Origin: an uncultured Hydrogenophaga sp.
GTDB lineage: Bacteria > Pseudomonadota > Gammaproteobacteria > Burkholderiales > Burkholderiaceae_C
Length of the DNA stretch: 64,000 bases
NCBI RefSeq assembly: GCF_958439165.1
Contig: NZ_OY288142.1
Span: 1 to 64,000 of the forward strand
Direction: 5' to 3'
A program made the translations under genes and the position numbers. This document shows, piece after piece, positions 14,419-24,144 of the stretch (position 1 is its first letter; each line of letters opens with the position of its first letter). The notes under the pieces were generated by a model. The model saw only the letters and a list, made by a program, of their open reading frames with translations, was not told the DNA's origin and did no database searches.

Positions 14419-15669
14419 TCAGTCGGTGGCGGATGGAGTGGCGCGGGGCACTCCCGGTTCCCGCAGCAGCCAAACCCCCAGCGCCGCCACCGCCAGCAGC
14501 AGCACCGGGAAACCCAGGGTGGGCGCCCACTGCAGCGCAGCGGCGCCCAGCACCGGGGCCAGCACACCGCCCAGGGTGTAGCTCAGCACCAGCACGGCGG
14601 TGCTGTTGACCAGGGTGATGCCTTCCTCGCGCGAGCCGATGTCGATCATGGCCAGGGTGTACAGGCAGCCACCGGCCCCGCCCCACACGAAGGCCACCGG
14701 CGCGGCCAGCCAGGGGGTGTCGGCCACGAAAGGGATGACCACCGTGGCACCCAGTGTGATCCAGGCGCAGACCCGCATGAGGGTGTGCCGCGCCTGGGCC
14801 TCATTGCCCCAGCGCCGATGCGGGTGGTGGCCCATGCGGTCGGCCAGCAGGCCGGCGGGCAGCATCATCAGCGCGCTGCCCAGCCCGCTGGCCGAAACCA
14901 GCAGGGCGGCCAGCGTGGCGCCCAGGCCCAGCGCCAGGCCGTACAGCGGCAGGATGGAGGTCAGGCCGCTCTCGAAGAAGCCGCCCACGAAGCCCACCGC
15001 CATGACCATGGGGTGCGCCAGCACCGCATGCCAGACGCCGCCCAGGCCCACCCGGGCCTCGTGCGCATCGGCCGCTGGCGGCAGGCGCGGAATGATCAGG
15101 CTCCACACCAGCCCGGCGGCCATGAAGGCCAGCGCGGTCCAGATGGCGGCGTCGTTCTGCGGCCCGATCCAGGCCAGCAGGGCCGGGCCGACCACGAAGG
15201 TGACGCCCACCATGGTCTCGAACAGGCCCACGTACCGCCCCCGTTGCCCCGGTGGGGAGAATTCGGCCACCACCGCCTCGGCCAGCACCCAGCGCAGGCC
15301 CGAGGCCATGCCGGCCGCCAGCTTGAGCGCGAACCACACCCCCAGCAGCGGCGACAGCGCAAAGCCGGCGGTGGCCACGGTGGGGATGAGCGCTGCCAGC
15401 CACAAGGTGGGCCGGCGGCCCAGCCGGCGCGTCACGGCAGAGGCGAATGGCGTCATCAGGAACACGCCCAGCCAGCCGGTGGCCGCAAACACCCCGGCCA
15501 TGGCGGTGGAGACGCCATCGTCCTTCAGACGCAGGATCAGCAGCGGCGTGAGCATGAAGTAGCCCACCAGCTCCAGAAAGGTGCTGCCGAAGATGGCCAG
15601 CAGGCCCAGGCGGGCTTGGGGCGGCGGCGGGACGGCGGGGCCGGGGGACGAAATGGGGACGGTCTGCAT
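14419..15669 (-). CDS. MFS transporter
   Basis: A 416-aa major facilitator permease with about 12 hydrophobic helices and the loop motif RRLGRRPTLW between helices 2 and 3. A second GLLADRMG motif after the central loop is typical of the family. The start is ATG 15669; upstream in-frame sequence overlaps the control region of ahcY and is not expected to be coding. The substrate cannot be inferred. It is transcribed away from the ahcY operon, and the small tail-anchored protein follows. Confidence 0.88.
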   Translation of the reverse strand: MQTVPISSPGPAVPPPPQARLGLLAIFGSTFLELVGYFMLTPLLILRLKDDGVSTAMAGVFAATGWLGVFLMTPFASAVTRRLGRRPTLWLAALIPTVATAGFALSPLLGVWFALKLAAGMASGLRWVLAEAVVAEFSPPGQRGRYVGLFETMVGVTFVVGPALLAWIGPQNDAAIWTALAFMAAGLVWSLIIPRLPPAADAHEARVGLGGVWHAVLAHPMVMAVGFVGGFFESGLTSILPLYGLALGLGATLAALLVSASGLGSALMMLPAGLLADRMGHHPHRRWGNEAQARHTLMRVCAWITLGATVVIPFVADTPWLAAPVAFVWGGAGGCLYTLAMIDIGSREEGITLVNSTAVLVLSYTLGGVLAPVLGAAALQWAPTLGFPVLLLAVAALGVWLLREPGVPRATPSATD

Positions 15670-15731
15670 GGAGCGCGGCAGTTTCTCACAGGGACAAGCC
15701 TGGGCTGTGTACGGGAATTGACCCCGGCCGC

Positions 15732-15737
15732 TACAAT
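15732..15737 (+). promoter_or_regulatory. candidate -10 element for the SAH riboswitch / ahcY transcript
   Basis: TACAAT at 15732-15737 lies about 10 bp before the riboswitch aptamer. A matching -35 box at normal spacing is not clear, so this is a weak call resting on position. Confidence 0.4.
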
Positions 15738-15745
15738 CCGCCCAT

Positions 15746-15828
15746 TCCGAGGAGCGTTGCAGCGTTCCCCCCATGCCCAGCAGCATGGCGCGGGGCGTGA
15801 GGCTCGGACTGTTTTGCAACGACGCTCA
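15746..15828 (+). ncRNA. S-adenosylhomocysteine (SAH) riboswitch
   Basis: This is the aptamer upstream of ahcY. P1 forms between GAGCGTTGC (15752-15760) and GCAAC plus CGCTC (15816-15827). An internal hairpin CCATGC/GCATGG lies at 15771-15788. The conserved GAGGCTCGG (15799-15807) can pair with CCGAG near 15747-15751 as the pseudoknot. SAH riboswitches are known to turn on ahcY when SAH accumulates. Here the P1 3' strand overlaps the terminator at 15824-15857, consistent with an ON switch acting by antitermination. Confidence 0.88.
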
Positions 15829-15857
15829 TCCACTTGCTGTGCGATGGGCTTTTTTTT
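15824..15857 (+). terminator. riboswitch-controlled intrinsic terminator
   Basis: GCTCATC (15824-15830) pairs with GATGGGC (15843-15849; one G.U) and is followed directly by eight Ts (15850-15857). The left arm shares GCTC with the 3' strand of riboswitch P1. Ligand-stabilised P1 and this terminator are therefore mutually exclusive. Confidence 0.7.
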
Positions 15858-15898
15858 CGCCCGGCCGGTGGCTCATCCCCTCAAACCGGAGCGAAAAC

Positions 15899-17332
<1,434 letters not shown>

Positions 17333-17345
17333 TTCCCGCGCAGCC

Positions 17346-18095
17346 TTGCGGGTCGATCAGTTGCTGGTGGAGCGTGCGCTGGCGGCCTCGCGGTCGCAGG
17401 CGCAGCGTCTGGTGGCCGCCGGCGTGCGCTGGCGCCTGCCCGGAAGTGACTGGCGCGTCGTCACCAAGAACGGTGAGGACGTGCCCGCCACCGCGGAGCT
17501 GGAGCTGCTGGACACCGCCGAGACGCGCTTCGTCTCGCGTGGCGGCCTCAAGCTCGAAGGCGCGCTGGACCATGTCGGGCTTTCGGTGACCGGCCTGCGC
17601 TGCCTCGATGTGGGGCAGAGCAGCGGCGGCTTCACCGACTGCCTGCTGCAGCGCGGTGCAACGCAGGTGGTGGGGGTGGATGTGGGCTCCGGCCAGCTGC
17701 ACCCGTCTCTGCGCAACGACCCCCGGGTGGTGTGCCTCGAGCACGTCAATGCCCGCGATCTGACGCCTGACGCGGTGGGGGCCCCGCCGCTGTTCGACCT
17801 GCTGGTGGGGGATCTGTCCTTCATCTCGCAGACGCTGGTCTGGCCTGCGCTGGTACCTCTCATGGCGCCGGGCGGCCACGGGCTGATGCTGGTCAAGCCG
17901 CAGTTCGAGCTGCAGCCGGCCGACATCGGCAAGGGTGGTCTGGTGCGCAGCGCCGACAGCTACCCGCTGGTGCGCAGCCGCATCGCCGAAGCGCTGCAGT
18001 CCCTGGGGCTGCAGATGCTCGACTGGTTCGACAGTCCGATCACCGGGGGTGACGGCAACCGCGAATTTTTTGTCTTTGTCAGGAGGCCTCTGTGA
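17346..18095 (+). CDS. tlyA: TlyA family rRNA methyltransferase / putative haemolysin
   Basis: A 249-aa protein with an N-terminal S4 RNA-binding domain (MRVDQLLVERALAASRSQAQ) and a Rossmann FtsJ-like methyltransferase domain (CLDVGQSSGGFTDCLL is the SAM-binding loop; LLVGDLSFIS the catalytic region). TlyA relatives 2'-O-methylate rRNA, producing SAH, which suits the position between ahcY and metF. The start is TTG 17346. The stop overlaps the metF start (GTGA). Confidence 0.9.
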   Translation: MRVDQLLVERALAASRSQAQRLVAAGVRWRLPGSDWRVVTKNGEDVPATAELELLDTAETRFVSRGGLKLEGALDHVGLSVTGLRCLDVGQSSGGFTDCLLQRGATQVVGVDVGSGQLHPSLRNDPRVVCLEHVNARDLTPDAVGAPPLFDLLVGDLSFISQTLVWPALVPLMAPGGHGLMLVKPQFELQPADIGKGGLVRSADSYPLVRSRIAEALQSLGLQMLDWFDSPITGGDGNREFFVFVRRPL

Positions 18096-18922
18096 GCCTG
18101 CCCATCAGTTTTGAATTCTTTCCGCCCAAGACGCCCGAAGGCGCCGACAAGCTGCGCGCCGTGCGCCAGCAGCTCTATGGCCTGAAGCCCGAGTTCTGCT
18201 CGGTCACCTACGGTGCCGGCGGCTCCACCCAGGAAGGCACCTTCGGCACGGTGCGCGCGATCCTGGCCGAGGGTGTCGATGCCGCCTCGCACTTCTCCTG
18301 CATCGGAGCCACAAAGGCCTCGGTGCGCGAGCAGCTGCACACCCTCAAGGCCATGGGCGTGAAGCGCCTGGTGGCGCTGCGGGGCGACCTGCCCAGCGGG
18401 TACGGTGCCGGTGGCGAGTTCCAGTACGCCAGCGATCTGGTGGCGTTCATCCGCGCCGAGGCCGGCTCGGACTTCCACATCGAGGTGGCAGCCTACCCCG
18501 AGGTGCACCCGCAGGCCCGCTCGCCCGAGTCCGACCTGCAGGCGTTCGTGGCCAAGGTCCGGGCGGGTGCGGACTCGGCCATCACGCAGTATTTCTACAA
18601 CTCGGACGCCTACTTCCGCTTCGTCGACGATGCCCACAAGCTCGGTGCCGACGTGCCGGTGGTGCCCGGCATCATGCCGATCACCAGTTCGACGCAGCTC
18701 ATGCGCTTTTCAGACGCCTGCGGTGCCGAGATCCCGCGCTGGATCCGTCTGCGGCTGCAGGCCTTCGGCGACGACACCGCGTCCATCCGCGCGTTCGGCC
18801 TGGACGTGGTCACCGACCTGTGCGACCAGTTGCGCAACGGCGGTGTGCCGGCCATCCACTTCTACACCATGAACCAGAGCGCGGCCACGCTGGAGATCGT
18901 CCAGCGCCTGCAGCCGCTCTGA
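18092..18922 (+). CDS. metF: 5,10-methylenetetrahydrofolate reductase
   Basis: A 276-aa FAD-dependent TIM-barrel enzyme that makes 5-methyl-THF for methionine synthesis. Seen: FEFFPPKTPEG at the N-terminus, SVTYGAGGS, ALRGDLP, and ITQYFYNSDAYFRF. The GTG start at 18092 has a textbook AGGAGG at 18081-18086 and overlaps the tlyA stop. It completes the ahcY-tlyA-metF operon, so it should share SAH-dependent control. Confidence 0.96.
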   Translation: MSLPISFEFFPPKTPEGADKLRAVRQQLYGLKPEFCSVTYGAGGSTQEGTFGTVRAILAEGVDAASHFSCIGATKASVREQLHTLKAMGVKRLVALRGDLPSGYGAGGEFQYASDLVAFIRAEAGSDFHIEVAAYPEVHPQARSPESDLQAFVAKVRAGADSAITQYFYNSDAYFRFVDDAHKLGADVPVVPGIMPITSSTQLMRFSDACGAEIPRWIRLRLQAFGDDTASIRAFGLDVVTDLCDQLRNGGVPAIHFYTMNQSAATLEIVQRLQPL

Positions 18923-18929
18923 CCTGCCC

Positions 18930-19346
18930 ATGGCCACCACCCACCGCGCGCTGCTCTGGGGAGTGCTGATGCCGGCACTCTGGCTGGCCGGGTGCGCCAC
19001 CCGCGCGCCAGTCCCGCCGCCGGTGCAGCCGCCGGCCGCCGGGCAGACCGACCCGCGCGAGATCGAGCGCGGCATCGGTTCCTGGTATGGCGAGGGGTTT
19101 CAGGGACGCAAGACCGCCAGCGGAGAGGCCTTCGATGCCGGCGCAATGACCGCTGCCCACCGCACGCTGCCTTTCGGCACGCTGGTGCGGGTGCGCAACC
19201 CGGCCAACGGGCAGGAGGTGGTGGTGCGCATCAACGATCGGGGTCCGCACATCGGTGGCCGCGTCATCGACCTCAGCCGTGCCGCGGCGACCCGCATCGG
19301 GCTGCTGCGTGCGGGTGTGGCGCCCGTGGTACTGCTGCGCGAGTGA
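18930..19346 (+). CDS. RlpA-like double-psi beta-barrel lipoprotein
   Basis: A 138-aa predicted outer-membrane lipoprotein with the lipobox LAGC at about residue 22, then a short Pro-rich linker. The RlpA/DPBB domain follows: GIGSWYGEGFQGRKTASGE, MTAAHRTLPFGTLVRVRN, INDRGPHIGGRVIDLSRAAA. RlpA proteins cleave denuded septal peptidoglycan. The SPOR domain of full-length RlpA is absent. It starts 7 bp after metF and may be read through from that operon. Confidence 0.9.
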   Translation: MATTHRALLWGVLMPALWLAGCATRAPVPPPVQPPAAGQTDPREIERGIGSWYGEGFQGRKTASGEAFDAGAMTAAHRTLPFGTLVRVRNPANGQEVVVRINDRGPHIGGRVIDLSRAAATRIGLLRAGVAPVVLLRE

Positions 19347-19349
19347 GGT

Positions 19350-19363
19350 TTGACCTGCGTCAA
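19350..19363 (+). promoter_or_regulatory. FNR/CRP-family box upstream of ompW (distal)
   Basis: TTGAC-CTGC-GTCAA is a symmetrical 14-bp site matching the FNR/ANR pattern TTGAY-N4-RTCAA. It is centred about 92 bp upstream of the transcription start inferred for ompW. Binding is inferred from the motif. Confidence 0.55.
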
Positions 19364-19400
19364 ACCGGCTGCTGGCCCTGGCCGGTGCGGGGTGCCGGGT

Positions 19401-19414
19401 TTGATGCAGCGCAA
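19401..19414 (+). promoter_or_regulatory. second, weaker FNR-like box and ompW promoter
   Basis: TTGAT-GCAG-CGCAA has a perfect left half-site and a partial right half-site. With the -10-like TGTAAT at 19437-19442, its centre falls about 41.5 bp before the expected start of transcription. That is the usual place for an FNR-activated promoter. Confidence 0.45.
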
Positions 19415-19481
19415 ATTCAGGGCCGGATGCGGCACTTGTAATGGATCGCGGGAATGTTCCCGGACCGATCCATTCACAGCC

Positions 19482-20081
19482 ATGAAACGCTCCACCCTCG
19501 CTCTGGCCGCCGCCCTCCTGCTCGCCGGCGGCAACACGTTCGCCCAGGATTTCAAGGCCGGCGACCTGCTGGTCCGCGCCCGCGCCGTGCACCTCGACTC
19601 GTCCAACAAGGACAGCACCGGCCTGGGTCTGACCATCGACAACAAGACCCTGCCGGAAGTCGACTTCTCGTACTTCTTCACCCCGAACCTGGCGGCCGAG
19701 CTGGTGCTCACCGTGCCGCAGAAGCAGACCGTGTCGTCCAACGGCGCGGCCATCGGCACCCTGAAGCACCTGCCGCCCACGCTGACGCTGCAGTACCACT
19801 TCAACACGGCCAGCGGCATCAAGCCCTATGTGGGTGCGGGTGTGAACTACACGCGCTTCAGCTCGGTGAACCTGCTGAACGGCGGCGCGACCATCGACCG
19901 CAACAGCTGGGGCGGCGCGCTGCAGGTGGGCGTCGACATTCCGCTGTCCAAGGACCTCTACCTCAACATCGACGTGAAGAAGGTCTACATCCAGACCGAT
20001 GTGTTCACCGGTGCCACCCGGGCAGGCACCTTCAAGATCGACCCGGTGCTGGTCGGGGTGGGTCTGGGCTGGCGCTTCTGA
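19482..20081 (+). CDS. ompW: OmpW family outer-membrane protein
   Basis: A 199-aa protein with a signal peptide (MKRSTLALAAALLLAGGNTFA) and the eight-stranded OmpW barrel. Family signatures include DFKAGDLLVRARAVHL, FSYFFTPNLAAELVL, GTLKHLPPTLTLQYHF, and a terminal Phe (GLGWRF) needed for BAM insertion. OmpW proteins form narrow hydrophobic channels and are often induced without oxygen, which fits the upstream FNR-type boxes. It converges on paaE. Confidence 0.95.
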   Translation: MKRSTLALAAALLLAGGNTFAQDFKAGDLLVRARAVHLDSSNKDSTGLGLTIDNKTLPEVDFSYFFTPNLAAELVLTVPQKQTVSSNGAAIGTLKHLPPTLTLQYHFNTASGIKPYVGAGVNYTRFSSVNLLNGGATIDRNSWGGALQVGVDIPLSKDLYLNIDVKKVYIQTDVFTGATRAGTFKIDPVLVGVGLGWRF

Positions 20082-20111
20082 GGCGATCCGCCGCCCGACG
20101 CCTGTCGCGCT

Positions 20112-21242
20112 TCAGCGCTCGTCGAAGCTCACCACCACCCGGTCGGTGGTGGGTCGGGCCTGACAGCTCAGCACGAAGCCCTGCGCAGCCTCCCACGGCT
20201 CCAGGGTGAAGTTCTTCTCCATCTCCACCGCGCCTTCCATCACCTTGGCGCGGCAGGTGCAGCACACGCCACCGCGGCACGACCAGGGCAGGTCGAGGCC
20301 AGCGTCCAGTGCCACGTCGAGCACGCGCTCGTCGCGTTCCATGCGCAGCTCGTGGGCCTTGCCGTCGAGCAGCACGGTCAGTGCCACGCTGCCGATGCCG
20401 TCGGCTGCGTGGGCCTCTCGCCGGGGGCGTGCCGGCACCGGTGCCGTGCCGCTGCTGAAGCGTTCGGTGTGGATGCGCTCGGGCTTGACGCCGGCCTCGC
20501 GCAGCGCGGTTTCCGTGGCGTCGATCATGGCTTCAGGGCCGCAGATGAACACCTCGTCCAGGCTGGCCACCGGCAGCAGCGTGCCGAGCAGGGATCGCAC
20601 CTTGTCGCCGTCGATGCGGCCTTCGAGCAACGGCACCTCCTGCGCCTGGCGCGAGAGCACGTGAACCAGCGTCAGCCGGTCGCGGTAGCGGTCCTTGAGG
20701 TCCTGCAGGGTCTCGTTGAACATCACGCTGCCCATGCGCCGGTTGCCATAGACCAGGGTGAACTTGGCCAGCGGCGATTCGTCGAGCGTGCTGTGCAGGA
20801 TGGACAGGATCGGCGTGATGCCCGAGCCGGCCGCGAAGCCCACCCGGTGCAGCGCGCGTGGCCGCTGCACCGTGAAGCGGCCATCCGGCGGCATCACCTG
20901 CAGCGCCATGCCGGGCCGGAGTTCCTGGGCCGCCCAGTTCGAGAAGACGCCGCCTTCCACCGCCCGGATGCCCAGGGTGAGCTCCCCGCGTTCGTGGTAC
21001 AGGCTGCGCGGGCTGCTGATGGAGTAGCTGCGCCGGACGTCCTGGCCACCGATGCTGGCGCGCACGGTCAGGAACTGGCCGGGCTCGAACGCGAAGGCCT
21101 CGCGCAGCTCCGGTGGCACCGACAAGGTGATGGCCACCGACTCGCCGGCTTCCGGCTGGACGCGGGCGATGCGCAGTTCGTGGAATCGCGGCGCGGTGGA
21201 CGCCGCGGAGACGGCAGGGGAGGCGGTGTCGGCTGCGCTCAT
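20112..21242 (-). CDS. paaE: phenylacetyl-CoA epoxidase reductase subunit
   Basis: A 376-aa flavin reductase feeding electrons from NADPH to the PaaABC oxygenase. The N-terminal FAD domain has RRSYSISSP, the NAD(P) domain has GFAAGSGITPILSI and EVFICGPEAMI, and the C-terminal ferredoxin domain has CRGGVCCTCRAKV plus a distal Cys for a 2Fe-2S cluster. The start ATG 21242 lies 20 bp after paaD. Last gene of the paaABCDE operon. Confidence 0.95.
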   Translation of the reverse strand: MSAADTASPAVSAASTAPRFHELRIARVQPEAGESVAITLSVPPELREAFAFEPGQFLTVRASIGGQDVRRSYSISSPRSLYHERGELTLGIRAVEGGVFSNWAAQELRPGMALQVMPPDGRFTVQRPRALHRVGFAAGSGITPILSILHSTLDESPLAKFTLVYGNRRMGSVMFNETLQDLKDRYRDRLTLVHVLSRQAQEVPLLEGRIDGDKVRSLLGTLLPVASLDEVFICGPEAMIDATETALREAGVKPERIHTERFSSGTAPVPARPRREAHAADGIGSVALTVLLDGKAHELRMERDERVLDVALDAGLDLPWSCRGGVCCTCRAKVMEGAVEMEKNFTLEPWEAAQGFVLSCQARPTTDRVVVSFDER

Positions 21243-21262
21243 GGGTGGCCCGGTCGGTCCGG

Positions 21263-21793
21263 TCAGTAGGGTTTGAAATAGTCGAACGGCTCCAGGCAGT
21301 CCAGACAGCGGTAGAGCGCCTTGCAGGCCGTGGAGCCGAAGGGCGATGTTTCGGTGGTGCGGCTCGAGCCGCACTGCGGGCAGGCGATGGCGGGCGTGCT
21401 GCCCGGCGGCGGTGCGAACCGGATCACGTTGGGATGGCCGGTGGGTGTGGCGCCACACTGGGGCGGCGCGATGCCGTAGGCGCGCAGCTTTTCGCGGGCG
21501 GCGGGGGTCATCCAGTCGGTGGTCCAGGCCGGGGAGAGCTGAGTCACCACCCGGGCCTGCAGACCGGCGCCGGCAACGGCCTGGCGCACGTCGTCCTCGA
21601 TCTGCCCCATGGCCGGACAGCCGCTGTAGGTCGGTGTGATGACCACCTCGGGCATGCCGTCGGGGCCGCGCCGCACCTCGCGCAGGATACCCAGTTCGCG
21701 CAGGCTCACCACCGGGATCTCGGGGTCGGTGAGCGGCTCCAGCACCGCCCAGAGCGATGCCATCGACGGATCGGGTGCCGCTGCGGCCGACAT
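21263..21793 (-). CDS. paaD: phenylacetate degradation protein PaaD (Fe-S assembly, DUF59)
   Basis: A 176-aa protein with an N-terminal DUF59/MIP18 domain (LTDPEIPVVSLRELGILRE, TPTYSGCPAM). The C-terminal zinc ribbon has CPQCGSS and CLDCLEPF. PaaD is required for maturation or activity of the epoxidase, probably in assembly of the PaaE Fe-S cluster. The ATG overlaps the paaC stop by one base, indicating translational coupling. Confidence 0.94.
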   Translation of the reverse strand: MSAAAAPDPSMASLWAVLEPLTDPEIPVVSLRELGILREVRRGPDGMPEVVITPTYSGCPAMGQIEDDVRQAVAGAGLQARVVTQLSPAWTTDWMTPAAREKLRAYGIAPPQCGATPTGHPNVIRFAPPPGSTPAIACPQCGSSRTTETSPFGSTACKALYRCLDCLEPFDYFKPY

Positions 21794-22662
21794 CACCAGA
21801 CCGCGTTCGGGTGGGCGCGGGCCAGGCTCTGCATCTCGGCCAGCAGGAACCCCATGTGCTCCGAGTGCACGCCGCGCTTGCCGGTGGGGACGAAGCCGCC
21901 GTCGGCCGGGCGCTTCAGCGTGGCCTGGGCGATGGCTGCGTCCACGGTGGTGTTCCAGTCGTCCCGCAGGCTCGCCAGGGCCACGCCGGTGCCGGTGTCG
22001 ACGGCCTGAAGTTCGGCCGGGCTGGCGACCCAGAATTCCTGGCAATACGGCATGAGGTGGTTCAGTGCGGCTTGGGTGCGGGCATGCGATTCATCGGTGC
22101 CGTCGCCCAGTCGGACCAGCCAGTCACCGGCATGGCGCTGGTGGTAGCGCGCCTCCTTCAGCGACTTGGCGGCTATGCCGGCCAGCTGGGCATCGGCGCT
22201 GGTCTGCAGGGCAGTCCACAGCGGTACGGTCAGCGCGCTGAACAGGAAGTTGCGCACCACGGTGGTGGCGAAGTCGCGCTGGTTGCGCGCCGGGCCTGCC
22301 AGCGGGCCGTGGTGCGGCAGCTCGGCCAGGGTGTGGTTGCGGAATGCGTGCTCGTCGCGGAAATAGGCCAGGGTGTCTTCGGTCAGCACACCGTGCTGAC
22401 GGGCCCCCTTGAGGTGGGCGAAGCGCACCGCTGCATCGGCATCGGCACCGATGCAGGCGGCCGCGTGCTGGTAGAGCAACCGGGCCAGGCCCAGGTGGTC
22501 CAGGCTGTGGTTGGCCAGGGCCAGGTCTTCCTCCAGGATGGGGCCGTGGCCGCACCACTCGGCATTGCGCTGGCCCAGCACCAGCGCATCGTCGGCCAGC
22601 TGCAGCAGGTAGTCGACCGGCGCGATGCGGGTGGAAGCTTCCAGGGCGGCGACGGCTTCCAT
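21793..22662 (-). CDS. paaC: phenylacetyl-CoA epoxidase structural subunit PaaC
   Basis: A 289-aa ferritin-like protein that scaffolds the catalytic PaaA subunit. Seen: LLQLADDALVLGQRNAEWCGHGP, DLALANHSLDHLGLARLLY and LKEARYHQRHAGDWLVRLG. The ATG at 22662 overlaps the paaB stop (TGATG); a GTG one codon upstream is also possible. Third gene of paaABCDE. Confidence 0.95.
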   Translation of the reverse strand: MEAVAALEASTRIAPVDYLLQLADDALVLGQRNAEWCGHGPILEEDLALANHSLDHLGLARLLYQHAAACIGADADAAVRFAHLKGARQHGVLTEDTLAYFRDEHAFRNHTLAELPHHGPLAGPARNQRDFATTVVRNFLFSALTVPLWTALQTSADAQLAGIAAKSLKEARYHQRHAGDWLVRLGDGTDESHARTQAALNHLMPYCQEFWVASPAELQAVDTGTGVALASLRDDWNTTVDAAIAQATLKRPADGGFVPTGKRGVHSEHMGFLLAEMQSLARAHPNAVW

Positions 22663-22976
22663 CACATGTGCCCCACGCGCTCGGGGATCTCGTAGAAGGT
22701 CGGGTGGCGGTACACCTTGTCGGCCGACGGGTCGAAGAAGCTGTCCTTGCTGTCGGGCTCGCTGGCCACGATGCTGGCCGACGGCACCACCCAGATGCTC
22801 ACGCCTTCCTGCCGGCGGGTGTAGACATCACGCGCCATCTGCAGCGCGTGACGCGCGTCGCTGGCGTGCAGGCTGCCGCAGTGCTTGTGTTCCAGGCCCT
22901 GCTTGCTGCGCACGAAGACTTCCCAAAGCGGCCATTCCTTGAGCGCCTGAGCGTCGGGGTTCGCGGGCGTGCTCAT
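22662..22976 (-). CDS. paaB: phenylacetyl-CoA epoxidase subunit PaaB
   Basis: A 104-aa small subunit of the ring-1,2-epoxidase complex that bridges PaaAC heterodimers. WPLWEVFVRSKQGLEHKHCG, SLHASDARHALQMARDVYTR and SIWVVPS are family-typical. Its start overlaps the paaA stop by 4 bp and its stop overlaps the paaC start, as expected in this operon. Confidence 0.96.
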   Translation of the reverse strand: MSTPANPDAQALKEWPLWEVFVRSKQGLEHKHCGSLHASDARHALQMARDVYTRRQEGVSIWVVPSASIVASEPDSKDSFFDPSADKVYRHPTFYEIPERVGHM

Positions 22977-23983
22977 GCGGCCTCCTGGTGCTGGCGGTCC
23001 TGCTGCTTGCGGGCGTGCGCCAGGGCGGCTTCCCGCACCCAGGCGCCGTTCTCCCAGGCCTTGACCCGGGTCGCCAGGCGTTCCTGGTTGCAGGGTCCGT
23101 TACCGTTCACCACCTGCCAGAACTCGTCCCAGTCGATGGCGCCGAAGTCGTGGTGGCCACGCTCGGCATTCCACTTCAGATCGGGGTCGGGGAGGGTGAC
23201 GCCCAGCACCTCGGCCTGCGGCACGGTGGCGTCCACGAACTTCTGACGCAGGTCGTCGTTGCTGATGCGCTTGATGCCCCAGCGCATGCCCTGCACGCTG
23301 TTGGGGCTGTCGGCGTCCGGCGGTCCGAACATGGCCAGGCACTTCCACCACCAGCGGTTGACTGCGTCCTGCACCATGGCCTTCTGCTCGGGCGTGCCCT
23401 GCATCATGGTCAGCAGGGCTTCATAGCCCTGGCGCTGGTGGAAGCTCTCTTCCTTGCAGACCCGGATCATGGCGCGGGCGTACGGCCCGTAGCTGCAGCG
23501 GCACAGGGGGATCTGGTTCATGATCGCCGCGCCGTCGACCAGCCAGCCGATCACGCCCACGTCGGCCCAGGTGAGGGTGGGGTAGTTGAAGATGGAGCTG
23601 TACTTGGCGCGTCCGCTGTGCAGCGCGTCGAACATCTGGTCGCGGCTGGTGCCCAGCGTTTCGGCGGCGCTGTACAGGTAAAGGCCGTGTCCTCCCTCGT
23701 CCTGCACCTTGGCCACCAGGATGGCCTTGCGCTTGAGGCTGGGTGCACGGCTGATCCAGTTGCCCTCGGGCAGCATGCCCACGATCTCGGAGTGCGCGTG
23801 CTGGCTGATCTGCCGCACCAGCGTCTTGCGGTAGGCATCGGGCATCCAGTCGCGCGGCTCGATCTTGCCGTCGGCATCGATGACCGTGTCGAAGCGGACC
23901 TGCAGATCGGCGTCGGCCGGGGCGGGCACGGCCTGCAGGGTGGGGGTGCCGCCATCGGGCACGTTGAACGACTGCGTGTACAT
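22973..23983 (-). CDS. paaA: phenylacetyl-CoA epoxidase catalytic subunit PaaA
   Basis: A 336-aa di-iron oxygenase that epoxidises the aromatic ring of phenylacetyl-CoA using O2 and electrons from PaaE. Carboxylate and His residues for the di-iron centre appear in VAKVQDEGGHGLYLY and ICKEESFHQRQGYE-type segments (here VCKEESFHQRQGYE). The start ATG 23983 has GAGGAGA upstream. First gene of paaABCDE; the CoA ligase, hydrolase and later steps are not in this window. Confidence 0.96.
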   Translation of the reverse strand: MYTQSFNVPDGGTPTLQAVPAPADADLQVRFDTVIDADGKIEPRDWMPDAYRKTLVRQISQHAHSEIVGMLPEGNWISRAPSLKRKAILVAKVQDEGGHGLYLYSAAETLGTSRDQMFDALHSGRAKYSSIFNYPTLTWADVGVIGWLVDGAAIMNQIPLCRCSYGPYARAMIRVCKEESFHQRQGYEALLTMMQGTPEQKAMVQDAVNRWWWKCLAMFGPPDADSPNSVQGMRWGIKRISNDDLRQKFVDATVPQAEVLGVTLPDPDLKWNAERGHHDFGAIDWDEFWQVVNGNGPCNQERLATRVKAWENGAWVREAALAHARKQQDRQHQEAA

Positions 23984-24032
23984 GGCTGTCTCCTCGGGCT
24001 GGCAGGCGCGCCATTGGCGCCAGCTGATCCGC

Positions 24033-24067
24033 AGTATAGCGAGTTACCCAACCGGTCGGTCGGTTAA
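24033..24067 (-). promoter_or_regulatory. paaA promoter with TetR-type (PaaR-like) operator
   Basis: On the minus strand a -10 element TATACT (24038-24033) lies about 50 bp before the paaA start. Where the -35 should be there is a CGGT-repeat dyad, AACCGGTCGGTCGGTT (24050-24065). Repeated ACCGACCGGT-type sites are typical of TetR-family repressors of betaproteobacterial paa operons. No PaaR gene is adjacent. Binding is inferred. Confidence 0.5.
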
Positions 24068-24144
24068 TTGCAATGCCCGCCCGGTGCGGTCGGATGAACC
24101 CCGGCAGGGCAGCGCTGCCGTCGGCTCCGGCGCACCATGTGCCC

